This document shows, in pieces, positions 21,490 through 34,263 of a DNA stretch of 64,000 nucleotides. The stretch covers positions 10,075,534 through 10,139,533 of the forward strand of contig NC_081331.1 in assembly GCF_022539665.2 (NCBI RefSeq), given 5' to 3'. The notes below the pieces were generated by a model. That model was given only the letters and a program-made list of their open reading frames with translations, did not search any database and had not been told where the DNA came from. Numbering within the stretch: the stretch's first letter is position 1; each line of letters begins with the position of its first letter. Position numbers and translations under genes: made by a program. This DNA comes from Daphnia carinata. Its lineage: Eukaryota; Arthropoda; Branchiopoda; Diplostraca; Daphniidae.

Positions 21490-24400
21490 CTAATTGGTAA
21501 CAGTTTGTTGACGAGAGTTGGGAACGGAGCCAACTTTTGATTTAAGTTGGCTGACAAGGTCGAAGATCTTGACCGACGGTCCCAATTTCATGTTTGTCAG
21601 CTTTAACACCTGGTCTTTGCTCAGTGATAGAAGTCCGGGGCCGTCCACCGACTGTGAAAAGAAAAAACAAAATAGGTTAAGCTTGCACGAGGTACAGCAT
21701 GTTAACCAAATCTATGAGAAATAAAAGAATAATCACCGCTTTGGTAAATGTATCGCAGTAGGCAGTGCAGTCATTGATTCTCAAGAATTGAGCCACATCT
21801 TCAGAATTCCATTCAAGAGGAGCGATACCGGAAAGAGCTTCTCGTCGATTAGCTGCGGAAACGTCAATAAGTCTAGGAATCCGTTTTCCACTGCCATCTT
21901 TAGATTCTCCTGTTGAGCCATTTTCTTGGACTTTTTGGACAATTGCTGAGGATGACGGCACCGAACCGGACTTCCAAGACTCATTCGTGGGACTACCGAA
22001 ACTCGAATTGCTAATATCTGCATCTTCGGTATCTGTTTTCCGTCTGCTTGACCGTTGGTACTGGTTTTGAATGGCAGTAGGGGCTTCATCAGCCGGTGAG
22101 GGACAATTTTGATTTTGGCCACCACGAGAACGTAGACTCCTTGGACTTTCCTGAGATTTTTTTATCGATGCGGGAACAAGTTTTGCGGCTTTGCCGCGAA
22201 GAGGCTTGGAAGAATCCGTGGATGGTGACCTTTCTCTTTTAGTGACGCCGAGAGAAGGTGTAGTCGAACTCGGAGGTCTACCACTGTGTCGTCCACCTCC
22301 TCTCGATTTCCCTCTTCCACCTCTTCCTGGTTTCCTGCCTTTCTTGGCGACTGGTGCCACAACTGTATCATATTATAAACAAATAAATTTGGAATCATAA
22401 AAACAAATATTTAGGAAAAATTTATGAAATGTTTACCAGGTGCAATGGGTGTTTCAAGGCGGTAGCCGGCCAACTCACACCAACCAACTGGATAGATCTC
22501 GGCCGAAGACACATCCATCCATTGATCAAAGTCATCACTCCAACCGTCAAAGTGAATTCTAACGAGCCTGCCCGCAACTTGTGCAAACGTAGCAACACAG
22601 ACTAAACGTGGATCCATCAAATCGGCCGCCTCGACTCTCATGCCAACACGTATCTGTGGCAAGCTCTCGTCTCGACTGACAAAAAGGGATTCTGGTGCAG
22701 CAGTAGCTTTGGTTTGGCGTAAGTAATCACCCCAGCGAAAACGTCCTTCGTAATTCTCTGGCGGTTTTAAGGCGATGGCGTTGGTTTCGCAAAATCCAGG
22801 CGGTGCGATACAAGCGGAACTCGAATGGTAACAGAATACGCCGGGGTCATCAATCTGGTCACCATTGGCATCAAACTCTTGTCGATCAATGCGAACCATC
22901 AAGTATCCATGCCGCAAGACTTTGACCACAGTTGCAACACAAATGTTATCCAAGTTGAGTGGATCAACCGCCTCTAACTTCATGCCTTCTTTAAATTTAT
23001 GAGTTCCATTGCCAGATGTCTGTTTCATCTCGTTGAATAATTCGGGTGTGGCATCATTGGGCAAATACGCCTTTCTGGCACATCGTTCAAGGTAACTTGG
23101 CAAGGCATCGATGTGATGTCCGACTGTATAAGCCCAGCCAACTGGATGGATTAGACTGGATTCTTCATGACAGCAAAACCCCATTTCGTCCGGAACCGAG
23201 CCTTCGTAACGGAGGAACAGCCGACGACCAACAATCATGTCAATGACAGCTACTTTGATCTACGTAGAAATTTCCTCAGTTAAGGAGTTGACATGACAAT
23301 AGGGTTCACAATTTATTTACGCTAGACAGGCGATTGCGATCTATGAGTTCGACAGTCATTCCTACTCGGAAACGCGACCTACAAGCCTCAAGCACTCGAA
23401 CGTGAAATTGGTTAGGCAATGAACGGGCACCTGTCAATCGTTTAACCAAGAATTCTCGCCATTCGGTGTATTTGTCCTAAAGAAATGATAATTTTTTAGT
23501 CAACTGAATAGCACGAAAAATTGAATATGTTAAACTACCTGGATCGTACGTGGTGGAATGAGCGGCTTGCCTTTAGAAGCACACCAACCAACTGGATGCA
23601 CGTCTTCGGCTGCAAGATTGACCCAAAAATCTTTCGAATCGTCGGTGCCAAAACCTTCATAGCGAAGTAGGGCTTTGTAACCCATCAAACTAATGACAGA
23701 TGCCACCCAATATGATTGTGGATCATTACTGCCCGTAGACTGTCGGGTATCTGTGTTTTCAACCTCGACCTGAAAATTGAGGTGCAATCCTCCAGTCTTG
23801 TTAATCACGCTTATTCAGTCATATTTCGTCCATTTCATTTGAATTACCTTCATGCCAACGCTAACATCTGAAGACCAGGTATCACATAATGGAGAATGAC
23901 GGAAGCAGGCGATGGGTGGTGTCACGAAACCCGGCTCCGTAAGCATTTCTACCCAATCGAATCCATATCTAAGAGAAAGACATAAAATATTAAATACTTT
24001 TTGTCTAATCCGAAGCAGAACGTGATAATGTCCGACTGACTTGTCTTTGTCCGGTCCAGCTGTTTCTTTGGCCAGCAACAATCGCTTTTTGTTTGAATAT
24101 ACATGAATGTCTTCAGTTGGTTGGCCCAACTTTCTGTTGGTCGGTTGCTGGCCGGGTAGCAGATTGAAACGTTTTTCTAGAAAAGGGAAAGATTTGAGTT
24201 GTTTCGGCAGTTTCATAATCAATTTCAAAATCTCTCTACGAGATGAGCCAAAGACGTTACCTGAATTGGTAGAACTCATGTGCGGGCTTTCGTTGAAACT
24301 TTTAGCACACGCTTGACTACAAAATCTTCTCTCCTTAGTGTAGAACGAATGTTTAACGCCGATTGCTCCGCACTTTTCACAAACTGCCATTCCCTCTTTA

Positions 24401-24752
24401 CGGATTGGGATCATATCCAGGTCCGAGTCCTTTTGAAAGGCTATAGGTGTCTTGAGAACTAGGCCATCAACAGGCTTAATTTTTCTATGAAAACAACATT
24501 TTTTATTATTATTGCCTCAATTACGAATAAAAGTTCAAAGTTACTTAGAGCCAGGATGATTGGCATCTTCCCCGTCAGAATCTTCATAATGTGAATGGGA
24601 GACCAGAAGAAATTCAGCCGATTTGGTTGACCTAAAAAGTTTGGTTATTAACAGTGGCATATAAAACAGACATGGACAAACATGCCTACTCACTCGTCTA
24701 AACTGGTGGTCTGTTTGACAACTTTACTGACACCATTAGACGCAAGACCCAT
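21490..24752 (-). CDS. Sfmbt: Sfmbt, Polycomb-group protein with FCS finger, four MBT repeats and SAM domain
   Basis: Sfmbt pairs with the DNA-binding protein Pho in the PhoRC complex and brings Polycomb repression to target sites; its MBT repeats bind mono- and dimethyl-lysine of histones. Nine exons: 24752-24694, 24631-24545, 24484-24041, 23968-23848, 23769-23539, 23476-23321, 23259-22437, 22362-21737, 21651-21490, giving 902 aa. An FCS zinc finger (CEKCGAIG...RRFCSQAC) lies at about residues 80-110. Four MBT repeats follow, each ending in a P(V/P)G(W/F)C-type motif (HPVGWC, HPVGWA, APPGFC, YPVGWC). Then comes a basic AT-hook-like linker (GRKPGRGGRGKSRGGGR) and a C-terminal SAM domain (EWNSEDVAQFLRIND ... 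KLGPSVKIFDLV). FCS plus four MBT plus SAM is the arthropod Sfmbt layout; L3MBTL2 lacks SAM and vertebrate SFMBT1/2 lack FCS. Confidence 0.93.
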
Positions 24753-26619
24753 TCCCACTTTGAAACAACAGAAAGCTCATCTCAAGATCTTGGTTGAATG
24801 TGTGAATAGTTTTCTTGTTGAATAAAATTTTATTTGTTTTTCTTTTTTTCAAATTCAAAGATGTGAGTAAATAGTCAAATAGTAGATGTCCAAATTCTAA
24901 AATAAACTTAATTGCAGAGCTAAGGCTCTGTAAAATTCTTGTCAAATGACTAGCAGTTACTACGAAACGTATTTTTTGGCGCGTTCCCAGGGCCGCTAAA
25001 CGAAACGGGCAATTTTGAATTACTAATCACCAACCGCCAACGGTCAAATACTAGGAAGTAGATACAGCCACCGACTTTCCAATATACTATACTCTTTCTA
25101 CTGAAAATGGCGACAAACCAAGACGCTTTCTTTAGGACAGAGCACAACTGTAACAGGCAATGAAGCTGGACACAATTTGGAAGCTCAAATTGCAAACAAA
25201 GTATTTTTTAGTTTTTTGTCTTTTTTTTGTTGGTGACGGCCCAAAATTGGAATCACAACAATTACAACGAGTCAAATTGGCCAATGCGTTGGCGTCCATA
25301 GAGGCACTAGTCGTACCTTAATTTCGATGTGTCAAATGGCCAGTTCTTAAAGACCACGGGGCGTGACAAGTGGCTGTGACTGAACAGCGAATTTATTTAC
25401 CTGTCCAACTAAGGATTGCTGACGCAGATGGCTTGGTCCCTCGAGAAAAACAAACGAAAACCACCCCTTCAATTAAATATCTCTACAGAAAAAAGACCGG
25501 AAACCCAACACAACAAGAGAGGGGAGGTCGATAATCAATTTCCCCCCTACAAAAAAATACCAGGGTTGCCACTATTTTTTAATTTAAATTATTTCCAATA
25601 GAAATCTTCGAGTTGATCTACAAGTTGTTGAAAGAGAAGCATTCAGTTTTCATTTTACTTTTCCCACCAGAAACCGGGAAACCTTAGAGGAAAGCAACTC
25701 AAAACCTTTGGTTTCGAGAGGTTGAACTTGCTCTTTGAATAATTACTTTCTGTGTTGAAGGAAAAGGGAAACAAAAGTTCAAATCGACCGCAAAAACGGA
25801 GAACGTTATTTTCCCCCTCCTTAATAACCAAGAAAGTACTAAGCTACAACAATTTCTTATATTTTGCGGAGCTTTTTCTTTTTGATGCAATTCGGGCTTT
25901 TGTCATCTACGAGCAACCCCGTTGGAGGGAATAAAAAAAAGGGAACTACTGCAACTATAACGGGGTTTCTCGTGAACGACGCGATCGAGTGGATTGCGGT
26001 TTTTTACGTTATTATTTGCTGTTCTGTTGCCACTACGTCAACCTTGCAACGCGACTGACAAATCCACAATACTTTTGTACGGTTGTCATTCGTTAATGTC
26101 ACTGAAAAACTTGACAGAATTGACATGAACACGTCGAATCTTTTGCAATTTGAAATGCCTTTGTTCTTGTATCCGTTTGACATTCGCGATTGTCCCAAAA
26201 GATTTGCCAACGGTCCGTTACAATTTGTTTGTATGGAACCATTGATTGTGTGAATGGCAGCGTCTTGATTGATAAAAGTTTACTAGCGTGTAACACTCTG
26301 TATATCTTTGGGTCAAACGTGTACAAGTGCATTACAGTAAAGACGACGCATTTTACTCTCACAAGGGAATGCCCTTTGTTTAAAAAAAAAAAAAAAAGAA
26401 TTAAATAAGCCTGTCACAGTTTTTTTTTTGGGGGGGGGGGGAGAAAAGAAAAACGTGATTTTTATTATTACAAACGGCAACGGGATTTTGACTTTGGGGT
26501 GTTCATTTTGTAATGAGGATCCGCGGTCACGATTCACCCGAAGCTCTCGTCTTTCATTCGGTTTCCCCCGGCTCTCTCTTACGAAATATGCTTGTGTGAA
26601 AATGTCGTGAATGCCGACG

Positions 26620-26650
<31 letters not shown>

Positions 26651-28079
26651 ACGCGTGTTATTATCTCTCATAATAGCAGAACTCTATAGCTGTACAAGAA
26701 ATATAACCTTACGACTCAACAGCAGTTTTGAATAGGCTTGCAAAAGTTTGTTGGATTTATTTTTGTCTGCTATTATTTTCCTTGAAGCTTGGACGCCGCT
26801 AGGGTGTATAGTTACATATGACTAGACCCGTTATAAGTGATTCGAGAACCGCTCGCCGGTCATCTAGTGAAATATATAAGTATACATTCATAACTAAAAG
26901 AAACAAAAAAAAAAAAAATGCTTTTGACGTCGACCAATTCAAAAGGGAAAAATGTTGCAAGTAGACTGCAAATAGACGTGCGAAGCTGGAGAAAATTCAG
27001 GTTTATAATTTTCAGACATGCAAATGAACAACAATGATGAATAAAATGCATGCAATTGCCGTACATAATTAAAGACGCGACACGTTATAAAAAAATATCG
27101 TCACTTCTCTTCGCGTCTTTTTCTTTTCGTTCATTTGTTTTGCTTATGTTTTACCGAATTGAATACAATATAAACGAAAATATATGCAGGGAAATGAGAA
27201 AACGAAACACTTCAAAAAAAAAAAATTTGTATAGAGAATTAAATAGAGAACAAGCATAATTGTTTTTGTTTTTCACCGTCGTACATCGAACTGGGTTGTG
27301 AGTGCGTGTGTTGCTTATATACGTGAATGTGTGGGGATCATGGTATCAGTATTACAGCACTATATATAATATTTTGAAATCTATATTTATGTATAGGTGT
27401 GTGTATATATATATAAAGATTATGAAAGTAGCATCGATTCATTATTCATGATTTTTTTTCTTCTCTCCCTTTCTTTTCTTCTTCTAACGTTCGAGTTGGT
27501 TGAACAAATCTTTGGGACATTTGGGGGATGGGTAGAAATGCATACAGATTATCGGGAATAACGTCACGTTGTTCCCTAGTAAAATGTGAGGAAACCAGAA
27601 GGGCACAAACGCAAAAACAACACAAAAAAACGCATATGCAAATAATGCAATCACCTGTTGAGAGAAACGTGAAAGAAAAAAAAAGGCACTTTCCACAAAT
27701 ATTTCTTTTGAAAACAAATTAGATAGAAACATGGGACGGAAAGGTTTGAACTCGATGAGAATCATACAACAAAAACACCAAACAAAACAATCATGATCAA
27801 TAAAAAATAATATATGGTATAAATATGTACACACACAGCTATAAAAAGTAAAGCAATCAATGTCATTAAATATGTCTTACAAAACGACCCACGTTAAATA
27901 TCTTTTTTTTTTTTTAAATGGTGTGTGAGCGCAGAAACTTGATTCGCTTACATAATCCTAACGAGGACCGTTCCAAGTCCTTAAAACTACACGAAACCAA
28001 AGTATTCTTCCTTCTCTTCATTTTTCGTTTTCAAATGGAAGATGATAAACGCGATAAACGTGGGGGGCGTCCATTATTT
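24753..28079. other. Sfmbt upstream region and E78 3' UTR/flank
   Basis: Sfmbt's 5' UTR and promoter should lie just above 24752. The rest lies downstream of the E78 stop and probably includes a long 3' UTR. It has poly-A and poly-T runs (for example about 26381-26397) and a poly-G run next to a poly-T run near 26420-26441. No further exon or RNA gene is supported. Confidence 0.5.
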
Positions 28080-31000
28080 TCAGGCCAAATCTTCTTCGCT
28101 GCGGGGAATGTCAAACATTTCGGCAAAAAGTGGAGGCAGATGGACGAGCAAACTCCAGCGACGACGATACCAATCGAGTTGCGATTGGTGGCGGTGGCCG
28201 ATGGCCCTCAGTTCGACAATCTTTTGAAGAACGGCGTTGATCAGACCCGGATCGCTGGCGTGATTCCGCAACAACTTTTGTTTAAGAAAATGAAATGAAA
28301 GAAACGAGAAAAAACATAGATGAAAAAAAAAAATGACGGATCGAAACAGTCTAAAGGAAAGTGATGTGAAAAAAAAAAAAGAACAGAGAGATGTGCACCT
28401 GTAACCGAAGGGCGTCCGTAATCCGTTCTTGATGCTGGCCAATGCCTTTAGCGTCGTTGATGACGGGCCGGTCGGGCGATAGGAGAACTGCGGCCGAGAA
28501 AAGAGCCATTTCGCTATCATTCATCGACATTTGGTTTAAGCCTTCGGCGAATCTCATGATGGCCTGGATGAAGTCAACCTGTTGCAACAAAAGAAAAAAA
28601 CGTGCGCATTTTCAAATGATATTTATCTATGAACAAGTTTTATTATAATGAAGAGTTCAATTTTTTTTTATTTACGTCGAAAATGGTGTCCATCTGTTGT
28701 TTGGACAGAGTCACACCATCGGCCAATGTTAACGTTCCTTCTTGGCTATTGATCAGCCGACTAACGTGGCCCAGCCACACTTCAAAAAATCCTATTTTGA
28801 TGAGAATCAGCTGATCGTCCTGACTTAATTCCGGGAAGCCTACAATTTATAAAACAAACAAATTGAATGAGAACCACTTGTAGATTCAAACAAACACAAC
28901 ATTTTTACCTGGAACACGTTTGGCGAATTCGACGACGCGCTGGATGGACGGCGTCATGTGCGTGGCCAACGCCGACCAGGTGGCTATCCGTCTGGCCTCA
29001 TCCGCGCCGTTGCCTCCCGTAGGATCGTTGGCGTTCCCACCTTCGTCCATCACCTGCCGTATCCATGGGAAATATTTAGCAATTTTCTCCAAAACGAAAA
29101 GAATTTATGACTGGTAAAGATTATTATAAAAAAAAAAAAAAAAAAAGCCAGCGCCTTTACAACCCGATAATAAATAAACCAAACGTGAATTTGAACTAAG
29201 CCTGGAAAACAAAAAAAAAAAATGGCAGCGCTGGCGTTACATCTAAAAAAAAAAAATGCGGAGAAATTCCAATGAAATGTTTTGCTCGATTATTTCGTAT
29301 GTACAGTTATGATTAGTCTACGGTAAACATTCCAACGACGGGGACGATTAGCACCGGTTAAACGGAATTTGTCGGTTGTTTGCCTACACAAAAGTTAGAA
29401 CAGCAACAAGGAAAAACAAAACAAAATACTAAAGCGGACGCAATAGGAACTACAAGACATGGATGAGGCGGGACTACGCTTACGGTATACTTTTCATATA
29501 ATAGAGAAGGGAAAAAAAATTATGCCTTACGATTGGTATGGGAGTGCGGACTATGTTGCGGGTCTTTTCCTCGGTGTAGGCGCAGTGAGCGTGATGAGCT
29601 TGGGACACGGTAAGGATCGTGTCGTAAATGGCTAACTGACGGCTCTCTGGGTCTCTTTGTTGTTGAAGTTGTTGTTGTTGTTGTTGATGGAGTTGCTGTT
29701 GTTGCGACTGACTGATGCCGCCATTACTGTTGCTGTTGCTGTTGGTGCTAATTTGCATTTGCTGCTGGCCGAGACCGCAACTATCGGAACTGTCTGGTGT
29801 TGACGGATCGGCAAATCCGCCGGGACTGCGGATACCCGCTCCGCCGCTGCATTCGTCGCCGTTGGTCGATCCACCGCGGTCCCGCGATCGTTTCGGTACC
29901 CGACCATAGCGTACCGCTAAGTCATTGGGAAAAAGGAAAAAAATTTATTTATTATTTTGATCGCATTCGTTTGGCAAATGCTAGCTGTGTAAACGGCTCG
30001 AAGAAAAAAAACAAATTTTAATAATCAAAACCAATGAAATGGTTTTGTTGTTTAGGTAGAGGGAGTTTTAGCGAAATGAATAAAGAAAACCGGAATTGGA
30101 TAATAAAACAAAACAAACAAAAAAAAAAGACCCAACGGTAAAAAATTCTAGGAAAACAAGAATTTGTTAGTGGGTATACTCTAGATATCTAAAGAATCAA
30201 GTTTCTTATGAAACGAGCAGTAAAAACTTCAAAAAAAAAAACAAAAAAAAAAACAACAAACAATTAAATGAAGGAGAAACGGATGCGACGTTGCACTTAC
30301 AGTCTCGCGACATGCCGACGGCCAAACATTTCTTGAAGCGACAGTACTGGCAACGGTTGCGGTTGAGCCGGATGACCAGGCATTTGCCATCGCGCAAGCA
30401 CCGGTACTCGATCTGTTTCTGAATACTCCGCCGGAAGAAGCCCTATTCAAGAAAAATAACATTTATTTTTTGTTTTTGTTTTTGTTGTACCGCTATGTTT
30501 TCACGTAACAGCAAAATCAAGCAGCGTGTGTTCCAACAATTACACGTATATAGCTAATATTATTTTTCCTTGGAACACAATATTTTCAAGGTGTACGTAA
30601 AGTTGGTTTATGTATACTAAATTGGACTTGTATATTATGATCAATAATAATTATGCCAAACGTAATTTTCTTTTATTTTTTCTTGCGTTTGCGTGTTTTG
30701 GACAACTCACTTTACAGCCTTCGCACGATGTAACTCCGTAGTGGTAGCCGGAAGCTTTGTCTCCGCAGACTTTACACGGGACGAAAGATTTACTGCTTCC
30801 GGCGCCGTTAGACTCGGCCGACGACGACGACCCCAACAAACCGGGTTCTGCAATAAACACAAACAAAAGGTAAATAGAAGAAACGAGAAATGTGTGTACG
30901 TGTAAAATTAAGACGATACGGTACATCATCGTAAAAAAAAAAAAAAAAATCTAAACGTTAGTAAACATAACCTATTAAAAGCTTTCCTTGTATTCCTAAC

Positions 31001-32621
31001 TGGATTTCATTTAACGTCGATGGTTCGAAAAGAAAAAAAAAAAGTGAAAAGTACATCGAAGCCATCTGGTTATTGGTGTCTTTAAGCGAGACACTCGCAA
31101 ATGTCCGTCATTCTGACGTCACCCAATGGATTTGTTAAGAATCTTTTTTTTTTTTTTTTTTCTTTAGTACGTTAACGGAATCCTTTCTATTTTTTTTTCT
31201 CTCCCCCAGAAAGTATCTAACGAAGAGGGAAAGAAAAAAAAAAAATAAAACAAAAAACAACGGGACGATGATTGCCACCGGTGATATGCACGTCCCGTTG
31301 TCTAGCAAAGAAGAAAACAAACCACCTGTTACGCTCCAGCAATCGTCCTAGAGAAACGGCCAAGAGAGGCTCTCGGCCACTTAGAGGAAGCCAGCCAAAT
31401 GGAAACCGGTTAACTGTACCAATAACCGTATCAAAGAACAACAGAAAAGAAACAAAAAGTACGCGACCCACGCAATCTCGATTCGCTCTCTCCGCTATCC
31501 AACAAAACTAAAAAAAAAAAAAATTGTTCGTTAATTAAAGAAAGAGGGGGGCCGATGAATTTTGATGCGAACCAACCCAAAAAAAAAAAAATATATAAAA
31601 TGGAAATGACAAATGTTCGTTAATAGCCTTTTTTCATTTAATTGCTTTTTTTTCTTTTATTTATTCGGAAAACGGAGGGGGGGAGAAACTGTCTGCACTT
31701 CCTTAGATCGTAAAAATATTCTTCCCCCCAAAGTCTCCTTTAAAAAAAAAAAAACTGGAATTTGAAAACCGGAATATGTTGGTCGTAATCATTTTCATCA
31801 CCAGGTAGATGAGGGTTTGTTTTAAAGGGTAAAAACAGAAATAAGCCTTAATTAAAGTGACTGCTACCCCCGTTATCCAGCCAACGGTGTCCGATGAACA
31901 GTATGTTCACCATTAAGTTCATCCTTTTTGTTTTGGTTCTATCCTTTTCAAAATGGGAAACCACACAAATTCGTCTATTTACTTTTCAATGTTTTGCGGT
32001 TGAAGCTCTGTCTATGTGTATTCGCCTTCCCAAAAAAAAAAAACTACTCTTACTGGAAACACCTTGAAAAAAAAAAAAGAAAAGCAGGAAGAAGAATCGA
32101 AAGAGCTGGAGGGAAGACCTTGAGGCTGGTTTTCCTAACGGTACACCTTTATAACAAAAAAAAAAAAAAAAAAAACTCCGTCACTCTCTCGGCATCGCAA
32201 AGTTCGTCGACCTTCTCTTTCCATCATTTTCTCCTTTTTTTGTTTTGTCTCTAATTTATTCATGCACAAAATGTCGTGTGATGACGGGCCTTGACATTCG
32301 TACTCATACGTCTTGTCATCGTCTATTACATCACAAAAGAAGGACGAGTACAAAGTGAATCTCAAAAATTTTTTGGGGGTGTTTATTCAGACGACTGTAT
32401 GGAATGCTAAGTTTCATCTGCATACGATTTCACGTCGATTGCACATCATCATTCGCTGTGAGGCAATGAACGCGCTGTGTCACGAGCTCGATCGAGTAGG
32501 TTCTCCAACGAGACAGGTAAACGCAGTTATGCAGCCAAAAAAAGGGGGCGCCGTTTGTTCCATAGCAACTATATACTACGTTTTTTTTTTTTATTTTTTA
32601 CTACACGCAGGGCATTCTTAT

Positions 32622-32652
<31 letters not shown>

Positions 32653-33221
32653 AGGTCGATGAACTTTCCCTCTTTTTCTTTCTACCTTTTTTTTTTTTTT
32701 TTTTCTTTTCTCCATTCGTTTAATTTTTCTTTTTTCTACCTGCGACGGTGTGAGTCGGGGCTTGTTCACTTTTTGTTTCCTTTCTCTCTTTCTTTCGTCT
32801 AGATTTTTCACCTACCCACCATTAGTTTGTGGAACGTTTTAATAAGAAGAAAAAAAAATGGCTCCCTATTTCGAAATGTGGTAAAAAAAAAAAAAACAAA
32901 AAAAAAAAACAAGGCGTGGTCAAGGTGTCTTTTCGTCGATCTTCATCTCGTTAACAATTGGTGCGATTGTTTCGTTTCTAAGAAAGAGGAGAACGCGGCC
33001 ACAGTCCCAATATAGGTGTTGCTCAGTGCCACCGAAGAAAAAAAAAAAAAAAAAGAAGGTAAACATTCCTACGAATCGAATAGGAGAAAGAAGAGGAATG
33101 ATGGTCCGTCACGATCTCCCCCCCCCAAAAAAAAAGAAGAAAAAGAAATAACTTGCTTCCGTGAGGTCGATGAACTTTCCCTTCTTCTTACCCTTTTTAT
33201 ATTTTGTTGTTTTCACCTTGT

Positions 33222-33259
<38 letters not shown>

Positions 33260-34263
33260 TTCAAATGTATAGATATACATACTGCAGTCGATTCTTCTAA
33301 AACTTTTGCCTGACTGAAAACACGTGCCTCAGATTGCACCCAACCAATCGAACATGCTTGCCTTTCTTTGGCCAGCCGTTCGTGTGGAGCCTTGACAATG
33401 GCGGAAAAGACACAGGGTAGACAACAGACGCACGGTCCAAAATTTTCAATCAGTTCTTAGCAAGTCAACCTTGGGTCGGCTTTCCTGCCGAATGGTGGGG
33501 GGGGGGAGACACTGAAGGTCACTGCGCAACTCCTGTTTTATTACACACACACACACGTTGATTTATTCCCTTTTTGTTTTTTAAAATTCTTCTACTAATC
33601 TTTTACGTATCTCGGTCAGCGTTCGTTCGTTGAACTTACCGTCGTTCGTTCTAGCGATTGCCAATGAAACTCGCCGATTGTGAATGGAACAAAACGAGAG
33701 ACGGACTTACCATTTTTGAGCGTGATCGGGGTGGAGGGCGGTGTAGGTGGAGGATTATTTCCGGCCTTTGGTGGAGGGAAGAGGTTGAGCGACGGCCTAG
33801 GTGGTGGCAGTTGACGATGCTGTTGCTGGCCACCGTTGAAACTGTTGGTCACGTCAAATTCACTTTTGATTTTGACGCCGGAATCGTTCAGGTTCGATCC
33901 GGAATCGATGCCGGCCGGCGATGGCGGCGTGGTCGGCGGAGGGCTGTTGAACATGCCATCGGGACCGAGAGCATCAAACACACCGCCATCCTGTTGTTGC
34001 TGTGGCGGAGGCGAAGGTTCGTCGTACTCCTCTTTAAGAACAACGCCGTTTGAGGATGTAGACGAAGACGAGGCTCCTCCGCCAGAAGCGGACACTGTGT
34101 TCGGCGGAGGCGTAGGCGGAGTCGACGACGAATCGAAGAAGCTCAGGTTGAAATCCGACGTCGTGTCAAAACTGACTTCGGTTGTCACCTGATGATGCCG
34201 GCTGGATTCCCTGGAACCGGATCCCAATCCGCCCATCGACTGATCGATTTTGAACACATCCAT
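28080..34263 (-). CDS. E78: Ecdysone-induced nuclear receptor E78 (NR1E)
   Basis: E78 is an early ecdysone-response nuclear receptor acting in the moulting and oogenesis cascade. Eight exons: 34263-33711, 30847-30711, 30442-30301, 29916-29531, 29053-28909, 28839-28676, 28578-28399, 28274-28080, giving about 633 aa. The N-terminal A/B region is rich in P, S, G and Q. The DNA-binding domain starts [20 protein letters not shown], has P-box EGCKG, and continues [14 protein letters not shown] to [12 protein letters not shown], with the [14 protein letters not shown] extension characteristic of E78. An intron splits the first finger at CEGCK|GFF, as in other NR1 genes. A hinge with a polyglutamine run precedes the ligand-binding domain ([20 protein letters not shown] ... 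[20 protein letters not shown]). The C-terminus has an AF-2-like LFAEMF. The acceptor of exon 5 (29053) is the least certain. The first intron is 2.9 kb. Confidence 0.92.
29634..29735 (-). repeat. CAG/CAA-type polyglutamine tract in the E78 hinge
   Basis: Within exon 4 the minus strand codes runs of glutamine ([16 protein letters not shown]) after a (NS)n stretch. Mixed CAA and CAG codons keep it less slippery than a pure triplet repeat. It falls between the DNA- and ligand-binding domains, where length changes are usually tolerated. Confidence 0.8.
32619..32649. repeat. (AC)n microsatellite in E78 intron 1
   Basis: About 14 perfect AC units. A (CT)n run of similar size lies at about 33224-33254 in the same intron. 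Confidence 0.9.
33224..33254. repeat. (CT)n microsatellite in E78 intron 1
   Basis: About 15 CT units. Sense-strand GA repeats upstream of arthropod genes can bind GAGA factor, but an intronic location and lack of other evidence make this only a repeat. Confidence 0.85.
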
